From Pseudomonas sp. (GTDB lineage: Bacteria; Pseudomonadota; Gammaproteobacteria; Pseudomonadales; Pseudomonadaceae), in the NCBI GenBank assembly GCA_026398835.1, contig JAPLSD010000236.1:1-7063 (forward strand): a stretch of 7,063 bases of DNA. Direction: 5' to 3'. Numbering within the stretch: the stretch's first letter is position 1; every line of letters starts with the position of its first letter. This document shows positions 1-6,187 of this stretch, piece by piece. The notes beneath the pieces are model-generated. The model searched no databases. It was given only the letters and a program-made list of their open reading frames with translations, and had not been told where the DNA came from. Both the position numbers and the translations under genes were made by a program.

Positions 1-438
1 CACAAGGTCAAGCTGGCGGTCTCCGGCTGCCCGCGCAACTGCTCGGAAGCCGGAATCAAAGACGTCGGCATCATCGGCGTGGACTCGGGCTGGGAGATGT
101 ACATCGGCGGCAACGGCGGGATCAAAACTGAAGTCGCGGAGTTCTTCGTCAAACTGAAAACCGCCGAAGAAGTGCGCGAGTACAACGGCGCTTTCCTGCA
201 GCTGTATCGCGAAGAAGCCTTCTACCTGGAGCGCACCGTGCACTACCTGCAACGGGTCGGCATGGAGCACATCAAGAAAGCCGTGCTGGAAGACCCGCAG
301 CGACGCAAGGCGCTCAATGATCGCCTGCAATTCTCCCTGTCGTTCGAACAGGACCCGTGGAAGGAACGGCTGGAGCAGCCACTGCTGAAGAAGGAATTCG
401 ACACCATCACCGTGAAACAACTGGAGGTGCTGGCATGA
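1..438 (+). CDS. nirB: Assimilatory nitrite reductase large subunit NirB, C-terminal part (5' end outside window)
   Basis: The reading frame is open from base 1 to a TGA at 436-438, giving the last 145 residues of a protein that normally has about 800-850. NirB reduces nitrite to ammonium with six electrons from NAD(P)H, using FAD, a [4Fe-4S] cluster and siroheme, in the cytoplasm. The visible part starts inside the C-terminal siroheme domain. GCPRNC (fragment residues 9-14) gives the C-x3-C pair, the second half of the siroheme/[4Fe-4S] ligand set; the first pair must lie upstream of the window. GGNGG follows near residues 36-40, and the tail is helical and charged, as in other NirB proteins. 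The stop overlaps the nirD start (ATGA), which implies translational coupling. The family call is secure. The FAD and NAD domains cannot be seen here, so whether the whole gene is intact is unknown. Confidence 0.95.
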   Translation, partial: HKVKLAVSGCPRNCSEAGIKDVGIIGVDSGWEMYIGGNGGIKTEVAEFFVKLKTAEEVREYNGAFLQLYREEAFYLERTVHYLQRVGMEHIKKAVLEDPQRRKALNDRLQFSLSFEQDPWKERLEQPLLKKEFDTITVKQLEVLA

Positions 439-752
439 ACTGGCTGGATATCTGCGCACTGGAAGACATCAACGCACTCGGCTCGCGCATCATCAACGGC
501 CCGAAAGGCAATATCGCGATCTTTCGTACAAGTGACGATGAAGTCTTCGCCCTCGACGACCGCTGCCCGCACAAGGGTGGCCCACTGTCCCAAGGACTGA
601 TCTATGGCAAACGGGTCGCCTGCCCGCTGCACAACTGGCAGATCGACCTTGAATCCGGCGAAGCCCTGGCACCGGACATTGGCTGCGCGCACCACCATCT
701 GGCGCGCGTAGAGAACGGCCGGGTCATGCTGGCACTGCGGGACGCAAGCTGA
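435..752 (+). CDS. nirD: Nitrite reductase small subunit NirD (Rieske-type)
   Basis: This 105-residue protein has the usual NirD length and one Rieske-like domain covering nearly all of it. It is the small partner of NirB in the cytoplasmic NAD(P)H nitrite reductase. C44-P-H46 and C63-x2-H66 form a complete Rieske [2Fe-2S] ligand set (CPHKGG and CPLHNW). Many NirD proteins, including the E. coli one as I recall it, have lost these residues and keep only the fold. I chose the ATG at 435 because it overlaps the nirB stop and has GGAGG at 423-427, seven bases upstream. A longer version starting at 357 would lie wholly inside nirB. The TGA stop shares its A with the ATG of nasA. Another Rieske ferredoxin is possible from sequence alone, but the position directly after nirB makes NirD by far the best reading. 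Confidence 0.95.
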   Translation: MNWLDICALEDINALGSRIINGPKGNIAIFRTSDDEVFALDDRCPHKGGPLSQGLIYGKRVACPLHNWQIDLESGEALAPDIGCAHHHLARVENGRVMLALRDAS

Positions 753-3469
753 TGAACCGTCAGACGACGGCCTCGACCTGCTGTTACTGCGGGGTCGGTT
801 GTGGTGTGCTGATCGAGCATGACGGCGAGCATATCCTCGGTGTCAGCGGCGACCCGACGCACCCGGCCAACTTCGGCAAGCTGTGCAGCAAAGGCGCCAG
901 CCTGCACCTGACTGGCGATCTTGCGGCGCGGGCGCTGTACCCGGAACTGCGACTGAGCAAAAGCCTGGCCCGCAGCCGCACCGATTGGGACACCGCGCTG
1001 GATCACGCGGCCAATGTAATTGCCGACACCATCAGCGAACACGGCCCGGACAGCGTGGCGTTTTACATTTCCGGGCAACTGCTGACCGAGGACTACTACA
1101 CCTTCAACAAGCTGGCCCGAGCGCTGGTCGGCACCAACAACATCGACAGTAATTCACGGCTGTGCATGTCCTCGGCAGTGGTCGGCTACAAACGCAGTCT
1201 CGGTGCCGACGCCCCGCCGTGCAGCTATGAAGACCTTGAGCTGAGTGACTGCGTGATGATCGTCGGCAGCAACATGGCCTACGCCCACCCGGTGCTGTTT
1301 CGTCGCCTGGAAGAAGCCAAAAACCGTCGCCCGCAGATGAAAGTCATCGTCATCGACCCCCGGCGCACCGACACTTGCGATCTGGCGGACATGCACATGG
1401 CGATTCTGCCCGGCACCGATGTCGCGCTGTTTCATGGGATTTTGCATCTGCTGCTGTGGGAAGACTGGGTCGACCGTGACTTCATCGATGCCCACACCGA
1501 AGGCCTGGCCGAACTGAAAGGCCTGGTGCGCGATTACACCCCGCAAATGGTTGCTCAGCTGTGTGGGATCAGTGTCGAGCAACTGCAGCAATGTGCAGAA
1601 TGGATCGGCACCTCGCCCAGCTTTCTGTCGCTGTGGTGCATGGGACTCAACCAGTCCACGGCTGGCAGTGCGAAAAACAGCGCGCTGATCAACTTGCACC
1701 TGGCCACCGGGCAAATCGGTCGGCCTGGCGCCGGACCGTTCTCCCTGACCGGCCAGCCGAATGCCATGGGCGGTCGCGAAACCGGCAGCCTGTCGAACTT
1801 GCTGCCAGGCCATCGCGAGGCCGCCAACCCTGAACACCGAGCAGAAGTCGCGGCCTATTGGGGCGTCGAGCGCTTGCCCGAAAGCACCGGGCTGACCGCC
1901 ATCGAGCTGTTCGAGCAGGTCCAGAGCGGAAAAATCAAGGCCCTGTGGATCGCTTGCACCAACCCGGCGCAATCGCTGCCGGATCAGAATGCAGTGCGCG
2001 AGGCCCTGAAGGCCTGCCCGTTCGTGGTGCTGCAGGAAGCCTTTCGCACCACTGAAACCGCGCCGTTTGCCGACCTGTTGTTGCCCGCCGCCAGTTGGGG
2101 CGAGAAGGAAGGCACGGTGACCAATTCGGAACGGCGTATTTCCCACGTTCGCCGCGCCATTGCCGCCCCCGCAGAAGCACGGGCGGACTGGGCAATCACC
2201 GTGGATTTCGCCCAACGTCTGGAACAACGCCTGCGCCCAGGGCAGCCAAGCCTGTTCGCCTTCAACGATCCGACGCAGGTGTTCGATGAATACAAAGTAC
2301 TGACCCGCGACCGTGATCTCGATTTGTCCGGCATCAGCCATGCCCTGCTCGACCAAATCGGCCCGCAACAATGGCCCTTCCCCAGCGGCGCATTGAAAGG
2401 AACTCCGCGGCTGTACGTTGACGGGATTTTTCCAACGGCCACCGGCCGCGCACAGTTTGTCGCCGACCCCTACCGCGCCGCCAAAGAGCAGCGTGACGCC
2501 CGTTTTCCGCTGACCCTGATCACCGGGCGCTTGCGCGATCAATGGCACGGCATGAGTCGCACCGGCACCGCCGCGCAACTGTTCGGGCACGTCAGTGAAG
2601 CAGTGTTGAGTCTGCACCCCGATGAACTGCGTCGGCATCGGCTGCAATCCGGCGATCTGGTCAGCCTCAAAAGCCGTCGCGGTAACGTGATCGTGGCAGT
2701 GGGTAGCGATGACAGCGTGCGCCCGGGCCAAGCCTTCTTGCCCATGCATTGGGGTGATCGCTTCCTCAAGGGCGGCATCAATGCCATCACGCAGCCGGCG
2801 TTCGACCCGCTGTCGAAACAACCGGAGCTCAAACACAGCGGCGTGCGCATTGAGCCGGTGCAATTGCCATGGCACTTGTTCGCCTTGATCGAAGGTGATG
2901 TGCAGCGGCATTTCGAGGCCCTGAGACCTCTCTGCGAGGACTTTTCCTACGTCAGCCTCAGCCTGGCCGGCCGCGAGCGTCCAGCGTTGCTCATTCGAGC
3001 TGCCAGCGCTCAGGCGCCGGACCCGCAGTTGCTCAGGAACATTGATCAACAGTTAAGGCTCAACGATGGGCCGGTATTGGCCTATGACGACCCTCGGCGC
3101 TCCATCGGCAAACGAGTCCGCATCGAGAACGGGCGAATCACTGCCATTCGCCTGGCCGGTGAAACCCTGGCCCGGCATTGGCTGCAAAGCCTGTGGCTAG
3201 AGGGGCGCGCCGACGAGCAATTGCGTCGTTGGCTGCTGGCACCATTGAGTGCTCCACCGGGCAACGCTGCAAGCCCGGCGTCCAGTAACAAAACCTTATG
3301 TAACTGCAAAAACGTCAGCGAAAACGCGGTGTGCGCCGGCATCCGCCGCGGTCTGGATTTGAATGGTTTGAAACAAGAACTGGGCTGCGGCACTCAATGC
3401 GGCTCCTGCGTACCGGAAATCAAGCGTTTGTTGGCTGTCACTGCCCAACCGATAGCAATCACTTCGTGA
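752..3469 (+). CDS. nasA: Assimilatory nitrate reductase catalytic subunit NasA with C-terminal BFD-like [2Fe-2S] domain
   Basis: NasA reduces nitrate to nitrite in the cytoplasm, the first step of nitrate assimilation, and hands nitrite to NirBD. The 905-residue protein begins with a [4Fe-4S] motif, C10-x2-C13-x3-C17-x27-C45, followed by K47, the conserved lysine between cluster and cofactor. The molybdopterin oxidoreductase domain fills roughly residues 55-560. C138, in NSRLCMSS, is the expected molybdenum ligand, as in periplasmic NapA. The dinucleotide-binding domain begins near LITGR (589-593) and runs to about 704. A poorly conserved linker leads to a BFD-like [2Fe-2S] domain with C850-x-C852 and C883-x2-C886, the second cluster seen in NasA forms of about 870-900 residues. 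The ATG overlaps the nirD stop (TGATG) and has only a weak GGGA nine bases upstream, so translation probably depends on coupling. It could be confused with formate dehydrogenase or NapA, but the fused BFD domain and the nirBD neighbours point to NasA. No signal peptide is seen. Confidence 0.95.
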   Translation: MNRQTTASTCCYCGVGCGVLIEHDGEHILGVSGDPTHPANFGKLCSKGASLHLTGDLAARALYPELRLSKSLARSRTDWDTALDHAANVIADTISEHGPDSVAFYISGQLLTEDYYTFNKLARALVGTNNIDSNSRLCMSSAVVGYKRSLGADAPPCSYEDLELSDCVMIVGSNMAYAHPVLFRRLEEAKNRRPQMKVIVIDPRRTDTCDLADMHMAILPGTDVALFHGILHLLLWEDWVDRDFIDAHTEGLAELKGLVRDYTPQMVAQLCGISVEQLQQCAEWIGTSPSFLSLWCMGLNQSTAGSAKNSALINLHLATGQIGRPGAGPFSLTGQPNAMGGRETGSLSNLLPGHREAANPEHRAEVAAYWGVERLPESTGLTAIELFEQVQSGKIKALWIACTNPAQSLPDQNAVREALKACPFVVLQEAFRTTETAPFADLLLPAASWGEKEGTVTNSERRISHVRRAIAAPAEARADWAITVDFAQRLEQRLRPGQPSLFAFNDPTQVFDEYKVLTRDRDLDLSGISHALLDQIGPQQWPFPSGALKGTPRLYVDGIFPTATGRAQFVADPYRAAKEQRDARFPLTLITGRLRDQWHGMSRTGTAAQLFGHVSEAVLSLHPDELRRHRLQSGDLVSLKSRRGNVIVAVGSDDSVRPGQAFLPMHWGDRFLKGGINAITQPAFDPLSKQPELKHSGVRIEPVQLPWHLFALIEGDVQRHFEALRPLCEDFSYVSLSLAGRERPALLIRAASAQAPDPQLLRNIDQQLRLNDGPVLAYDDPRRSIGKRVRIENGRITAIRLAGETLARHWLQSLWLEGRADEQLRRWLLAPLSAPPGNAASPASSNKTLCNCKNVSENAVCAGIRRGLDLNGLKQELGCGTQCGSCVPEIKRLLAVTAQPIAITS

Positions 3470-3473
3470 GGAA
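3468..3473 (+). promoter_or_regulatory. Ribosome binding site that sets the cobA start
   Basis: GAGGAA overlaps the nasA stop codon (TGA at 3467-3469) and lies six bases before the ATG at 3480. An in-frame TTG at 3474 would directly abut this site with no spacer, so the ATG is the better start. Confidence 0.75.
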
Positions 3474-3479
3474 TTGAAC

Positions 3480-4241
3480 ATGAGCGCAAAAGTCTGGCTG
3501 GTGGGCGCAGGTCCTGGCGATCCTGAATTGCTGACTCTCAAAGCGGTACGGGCACTGGGCGAAGCCGATGTGGTGCTGATCGATGATCTGGTGAACGAGG
3601 CCGTTCTGGTTCACTGCCCAACAGCTTGCATCATCCCTGTGGGCAAACGCGGGGGCTGTCGCTCCACACCTCAGGAGTTCATTCATCGCTTGATGCTGCG
3701 CTATGCCCGCCAAGGCAAATGCGTGGTTCGGCTCAAGGGCGGTGATCCGTGCATTTTCGGACGCGGCGGTGAAGAAGCGCAGTGGCTGAGAACCCATGGG
3801 GTTGAAGTCGAAATGGTCAATGGCATCACCGCAGGTCTTGCCGGTGCTACGCAATGCAATATCCCGCTGACACTGCGCGGCATCAGCCGTGGCGTGACCC
3901 TGGTGACCGCCCACACTCAGGACGACAGCAGCTTGAATTGGCAAGCCTTGGCCCAAAGCGGCACGACGCTAGTGATCTACATGGGTGTCGCCAAACTGAG
4001 CGAGATTCGCGACCAATTGCTGGCCGGTGGTCTTGCGGCGGATACGCCAGTGGCGATGATAGAAAACGCCTCGCTGCCACAGCAAAGGGAATGCCGGAGC
4101 GATCTGACCGCCATGCAGGAAGATGCCTTCGCCTTTCAGTTGAAAAGCCCAGCCATCCTGGTGATCGGGGCCGTAGCCGCCTGTGAAGACGTCAAAAGAT
4201 CGCAGGCTGCGGCAGAGTGGTGCACAGACTTGGCTCTGTAG
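3480..4241 (+). CDS. cobA: Uroporphyrinogen-III C-methyltransferase (SUMT)
   Basis: This 253-residue enzyme uses two S-adenosylmethionine molecules to methylate uroporphyrinogen III at C2 and C7. The product, precorrin-2, is the branch point to siroheme and cobalamin. It matches the standalone SUMT length of about 250-280. GAGPGDP (residues 9-15) is the N-terminal family signature, and RLKGGDPCIFGRGGEE (84-99) is the second, containing the GGDP SAM-binding loop. There is no N-terminal dehydrogenase/chelatase domain, so it is not a full CysG; oxidation and iron insertion must come from another gene. As the last gene of the nirB-nirD-nasA operon, it most likely supplies extra siroheme for NirB during growth on nitrate. 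The start is the ATG at 3480. The stop TAG lies inside the first arm of a REP element, so the last residues may differ from relatives. The related nirE of denitrification clusters is an alternative name, but no denitrification genes are nearby. Confidence 0.93.
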   Translation: MSAKVWLVGAGPGDPELLTLKAVRALGEADVVLIDDLVNEAVLVHCPTACIIPVGKRGGCRSTPQEFIHRLMLRYARQGKCVVRLKGGDPCIFGRGGEEAQWLRTHGVEVEMVNGITAGLAGATQCNIPLTLRGISRGVTLVTAHTQDDSSLNWQALAQSGTTLVIYMGVAKLSEIRDQLLAGGLAADTPVAMIENASLPQQRECRSDLTAMQEDAFAFQLKSPAILVIGAVAACEDVKRSQAAAEWCTDLAL

Positions 4242-4325
4242 GAGCCAAGCTTGCTCGCGATGACATCACCGCGGTGAAACAGACAGACCGCGCCGCCTGC
4301 ATCGCGAGCAAGCTCAGCTTCTACA
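4237..4325. repeat. REP doublet in inverted orientation (REPIN), Pseudomonas type
   Basis: Two 26-base arms face each other at 4237-4262 and 4300-4325. The reverse complement of the second matches the first at 23 of 26 positions; mismatches are at arm positions 6, 10 and 11. Both carry AGCTTGCTCGCGATG, and each arm is itself an imperfect palindrome around AAGCTT or GAGCTTGCTC. A 37-base spacer separates them. This is the layout of REPINs, which in Pseudomonas are moved by RAYT transposases encoded elsewhere; no transposase is present here. Transcribed, it would fold into a long stem that may protect the upstream mRNA end. The left arm begins within the last codons of cobA. Confidence 0.9.
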
Positions 4326-4376
4326 AGGGCTGGAGACACCGCAACCCTTCGCCAAATCACTAAATCGCAGACAAAG

Positions 4377-4402
4377 AAAAGCCCGGCCTAAGCCGGGCTT
4401 TT
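4377..4402. terminator. Bidirectional intrinsic terminator between cobA and oprF
   Basis: A stem of GCCCGGC (4381-4387) and GCCGGGC (4392-4398) closes a CTAA loop, and flanking AAAA (4377-4380) and TTTT (4399-4402) extend it to 11 pairs. Read on the + strand it ends the nitrate operon with a short T tract. Read on the - strand it follows the oprF stop by about 20 bases and the T tract is better (TTTTCTTTG), as expected for a very highly expressed porin gene. Confidence 0.9.
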
Positions 4403-4419
4403 CCGAACTACAAAGCTAA

Positions 4420-5397
4420 TTACTGACCTTTAGCTTCAACCTGCGCTTCTACGCGACGGTTCATAGCGCGACCAGCGTCAGTTGCGTTATCAGCAACTGG
4501 GCGGGATTTGCCGTAACCAACCGAGTGAACGCGGTTAGCGCTAACACCATCCTTGACCAGGACTTGTTTAACAGCGTCGGCACGACGCTGGGACAGTTTC
4601 TGGTTGTAAGCGTCAGGACCGACGTTGTCAGTGTGACCTTCAACAACGGTGGTGGTGTTCGGGTACTGCTTCATGAAGTCAGCCAGGCTCTTCACGTCGC
4701 CGTAGCTGTTTGGCTTGACTACCGACTTGTTGAAGTCGAACTTCACGTCCAGCTGAACACGAACTACTTGAGCAACCGGAGCTTCTGGCTCTGGCTCAGC
4801 AGCTACTGGAACTGGTGCTGGAACTGGTGCAGCAGCAGGCTTGTTGCCGCCACCGAAGTTAACACCCAGACCGATCACAGGAGCGTAGTCCCAACGACCG
4901 TTGTCCAGTTTGTAGTCAGCTTCAACACCGGCACGAGCGTACAGGTTGTCGGTGATGTACCACTTGGCGCCAGCGCCAGTGGTCAGGAAGGTGGACTTGT
5001 CACGACCAGTGTGACCGTCAGCAGCGACGTTGGTCATGCTGCCGTGAGATACACCGCCTTCAACGTAAGGGCGCACTGGGCTGCCAACTGGCAGGAAGTG
5101 GTACTGGGCCTTCAGACCGAAGTGATCGCCTTTGATCTTCTGGCTGCCAGTGTTGTTGTTCGAACGAGTGTAATCGTCTTTCTCGTAAGTAGCGTTGACC
5201 GAAACGTCGTCGGTCAGGAAGTAACCGATCGAAACGCCTGGACGGCGACCGTCTTCAACGTCGTTGATGCTGTCGTTGTATTGCTTCTTGTAGAAAGCCT
5301 CACCCTCGACCGCGCCTTGGCCTTGTGCCAGAGCGCCGAACGAAGTAGCGGCAATAAGAGAACCAATGGCCAAGCCCAAGGTGTTTTTCAGTTTCAT
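4420..5397 (-). CDS. oprF: Major outer membrane porin and peptidoglycan anchor OprF (OmpA family)
   Basis: OprF is the main outer membrane protein of Pseudomonas: a non-specific porin that also ties the outer membrane to peptidoglycan. The 325-residue precursor has a clear signal peptide, with cleavage expected after ALA at residue 24 and the mature protein starting QGQG. Residues about 25-181 form the eight-stranded barrel, ending LGVNFGGG. Residues about 182-210 are a linker rich in Pro, Ala and Glu. The OmpA C-terminal domain covers 211-325; D257 (GHTD) and R272 (LSQRR) match the diaminopimelate-binding pair of OmpA. The cysteine-containing calcium-type linker of P. aeruginosa OprF is absent, and the protein has no cysteine. 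The ATG has GGGGA eight bases upstream. It lies 107 bases after sigX on the same strand, and SigX-dependent expression of oprF is established in Pseudomonas. A strong terminator follows the gene. Confidence 0.97.
   Translation of the reverse strand: MKLKNTLGLAIGSLIAATSFGALAQGQGAVEGEAFYKKQYNDSINDVEDGRRPGVSIGYFLTDDVSVNATYEKDDYTRSNNNTGSQKIKGDHFGLKAQYHFLPVGSPVRPYVEGGVSHGSMTNVAADGHTGRDKSTFLTTGAGAKWYITDNLYARAGVEADYKLDNGRWDYAPVIGLGVNFGGGNKPAAAPVPAPVPVAAEPEPEAPVAQVVRVQLDVKFDFNKSVVKPNSYGDVKSLADFMKQYPNTTTVVEGHTDNVGPDAYNQKLSQRRADAVKQVLVKDGVSANRVHSVGYGKSRPVADNATDAGRAMNRRVEAQVEAKGQ
4808..4831 (-). repeat. 12-base tandem duplication in the oprF linker
   Basis: Two adjacent 12-base units, 4808-4819 and 4820-4831, agree at 11 of 12 positions. 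Each encodes the same Pro-Val-Pro step of the proline-rich hinge between barrel and OmpA domain. The unit length keeps the frame, so copy-number change would only lengthen or shorten the hinge. Confidence 0.7.
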
Positions 5398-5418
5398 CCG
5401 TTAAATCCCCATCTGGTG

Positions 5419-5424
5419 ATTGTA
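5419..5424 (-). promoter_or_regulatory. Possible -10 element of a proximal oprF promoter
   Basis: Read on the - strand, TACAAT at 5424-5419 fits a sigma-70 -10 box 21 bases before the oprF ATG. No good -35 lies at 16-18 bases; TTGTCC is 20 bases upstream, which is too far for a normal promoter. It is listed as a candidate only. SigX-dependent initiation may use another sequence in this gap that I cannot identify with confidence. Confidence 0.25.
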
Positions 5425-5456
5425 AAGCAGTCCCGCAAACCGGGGGACAACTCGGC

Positions 5457-5478
5457 GGCAAGTCTAACAGAACTTGCC
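5457..5478. repeat. Perfect inverted repeat between sigX and oprF
   Basis: GGCAAGT (5457-5463) and ACTTGCC (5472-5478) form a perfect 7-base inverted repeat around an 8-base loop, 27 bases after the sigX stop. No T tract follows on the - strand, so it is not a standard intrinsic terminator. It could be a weak hairpin trimming or pausing site behind sigX, or a protein-binding site at the oprF promoter. Confidence 0.6.
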
Positions 5479-5504
5479 TGAACGTAAGAGATATTTGCGC
5501 CGAA

Positions 5505-6095
5505 CTAAGTTTCAGCAATGCCTGCAAATTTCTCACGCAATTTATCAAGAGCGCGTTTGTACCGCATTTTCGTTGCACTCAAACCCATATGCATTATGTC
5601 TGCGATCTCCTGAAACTCCAGCTCTGCGACAAATCGTAGCACCAAAATTTCGCGGTCAATCGGATTCACATGCACCAACCAGCGATCAAGTCCACCCTTA
5701 TCCTCAGGTTTCGGCATCTTTTCATCAGATGCTTCCTCGAGGGGGTCGAGACTCAAAGCGTCCATCAAGCGACGCTTCCGCCGTTCCTTCCGATACTGTG
5801 TAATGCATTCGTTGTACGTGATGCTGTAGAGCCAGGTCTTGAACTTCGATTTTCCCTCGAAGTTCTTCAAGCCATACAACACCTTCAACATCACTTCCTG
5901 ACAGACATCATCTGCATCGCGATCGTTCCCTAAATATCGTGCACAGACGTTAAATAAGGTCCTCTGATAGCGCCGCATCAACTCTTCATAGGCGCGTGTT
6001 ACGTGAAACAGCTCCGCATGCGAACGCGCAACCAACTCCTCATCGGAGAGCTCGCGGGGGTCGTAGCGCATGGATAGCGATTGGGCTTTATTCAA
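5505..6095 (-). CDS. sigX: ECF-family RNA polymerase sigma factor SigX
   Basis: This 196-residue ECF sigma factor directs RNA polymerase to oprF and to envelope, lipid and biofilm genes in Pseudomonas. Region 2 covers about residues 41-108, with the DADDVCQEVMLKVL core helix at 60-73 and the FKTWLYSITYNECITQYRK -10-reading segment at 85-103. Region 4 covers about 140-190, with the -35-reading helix-turn-helix around FQEIADIMHMGLSATKMRYK (161-180). It is close to the P. aeruginosa protein in length and sequence as I remember it. The start is uncertain: the conserved N-terminus MNKAQ begins at a TTG (6095) with no clear ribosome binding site. The first ATG (6071, residue 9) has none either. No anti-sigma gene is adjacent on either side; the gene upstream encodes the membrane protein CmpX. 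Two sampled 60-base rows of the gene are each 45% GC, lower than the nitrate operon. Confidence 0.95.
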   Translation of the reverse strand: MNKAQSLSMRYDPRELSDEELVARSHAELFHVTRAYEELMRRYQRTLFNVCARYLGNDRDADDVCQEVMLKVLYGLKNFEGKSKFKTWLYSITYNECITQYRKERRKRRLMDALSLDPLEEASDEKMPKPEDKGGLDRWLVHVNPIDREILVLRFVAELEFQEIADIMHMGLSATKMRYKRALDKLREKFAGIAET

Positions 6096-6120
6096 AACAA
6101 GTCGGGCCGACAGTCAGGTC

Positions 6121-6159
6121 AATGTCCGCCGCAGCCCAAGTCAGGACATTTTGCGGCGG
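6121..6159. repeat. Two interleaved inverted repeats in the cmpX-sigX gap
   Basis: Repeat A pairs AATGTCC (6121-6127) with GGACATT (6144-6150), a perfect 7-base match with a 16-base loop. Repeat B pairs CCGCCGCA (6126-6133) with TGCGGCGG (6152-6159), a perfect 8-base match with an 18-base loop. The left arms overlap by two bases and the arms alternate A-B-A-B, so both full stems cannot form together as simple hairpins. No T tract follows on either strand, which argues against plain termination. The 88-base gap holds little else. Confidence 0.6.
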
Positions 6160-6187
6160 CATACGATAGCAGGGTTTGCCGGGTTAG
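6160..6187 (-). promoter_or_regulatory. Weak candidate ECF-type promoter before sigX
   Basis: Read on the - strand, CTAACC (6187-6182) overlaps the cmpX stop and is followed, after 16 bases, by CGTATG (6165-6160). An AAC-containing -35 and a CGT-containing -10 at this spacing are the general pattern of ECF promoters, which would suit autoregulation by SigX. The match is loose and could be chance. Confidence 0.22.

Noticed and set aside
357..434. Longer nirD beginning inside nirB
   Set aside because: The extra 26 residues have no NirD character, and the ATG at 435 has a good ribosome binding site and the usual ATGA overlap.
1154..3049. 631-residue open frame on the - strand opposite nasA
   Set aside because: It lies entirely antisense to a well-recognised NasA and its translation resembles no family I know. 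Long antisense frames are common in GC-rich coding DNA with strong third-position bias.
3474..3479. TTG at 3474 as the cobA start
   Set aside because: It directly abuts the GAGGAA site with no spacing, whereas the ATG six bases downstream is ideally placed.
4237..4325. CRISPR repeat pair or insertion-sequence end
   Set aside because: There are only two copies, they are inverted and not direct, and no transposase or cas gene is present. The sequence matches the Pseudomonas REP pattern.
4525..5481. 318-residue open frame on the + strand opposite oprF
   Set aside because: It mirrors the biased codons of the highly expressed oprF, is valine- and threonine-rich without domain structure, and runs through the oprF leader.
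6121..6159. Intrinsic terminator after cmpX
   Set aside because: The stems are real, but no run of T follows on the - strand, so simple intrinsic termination is not supported.
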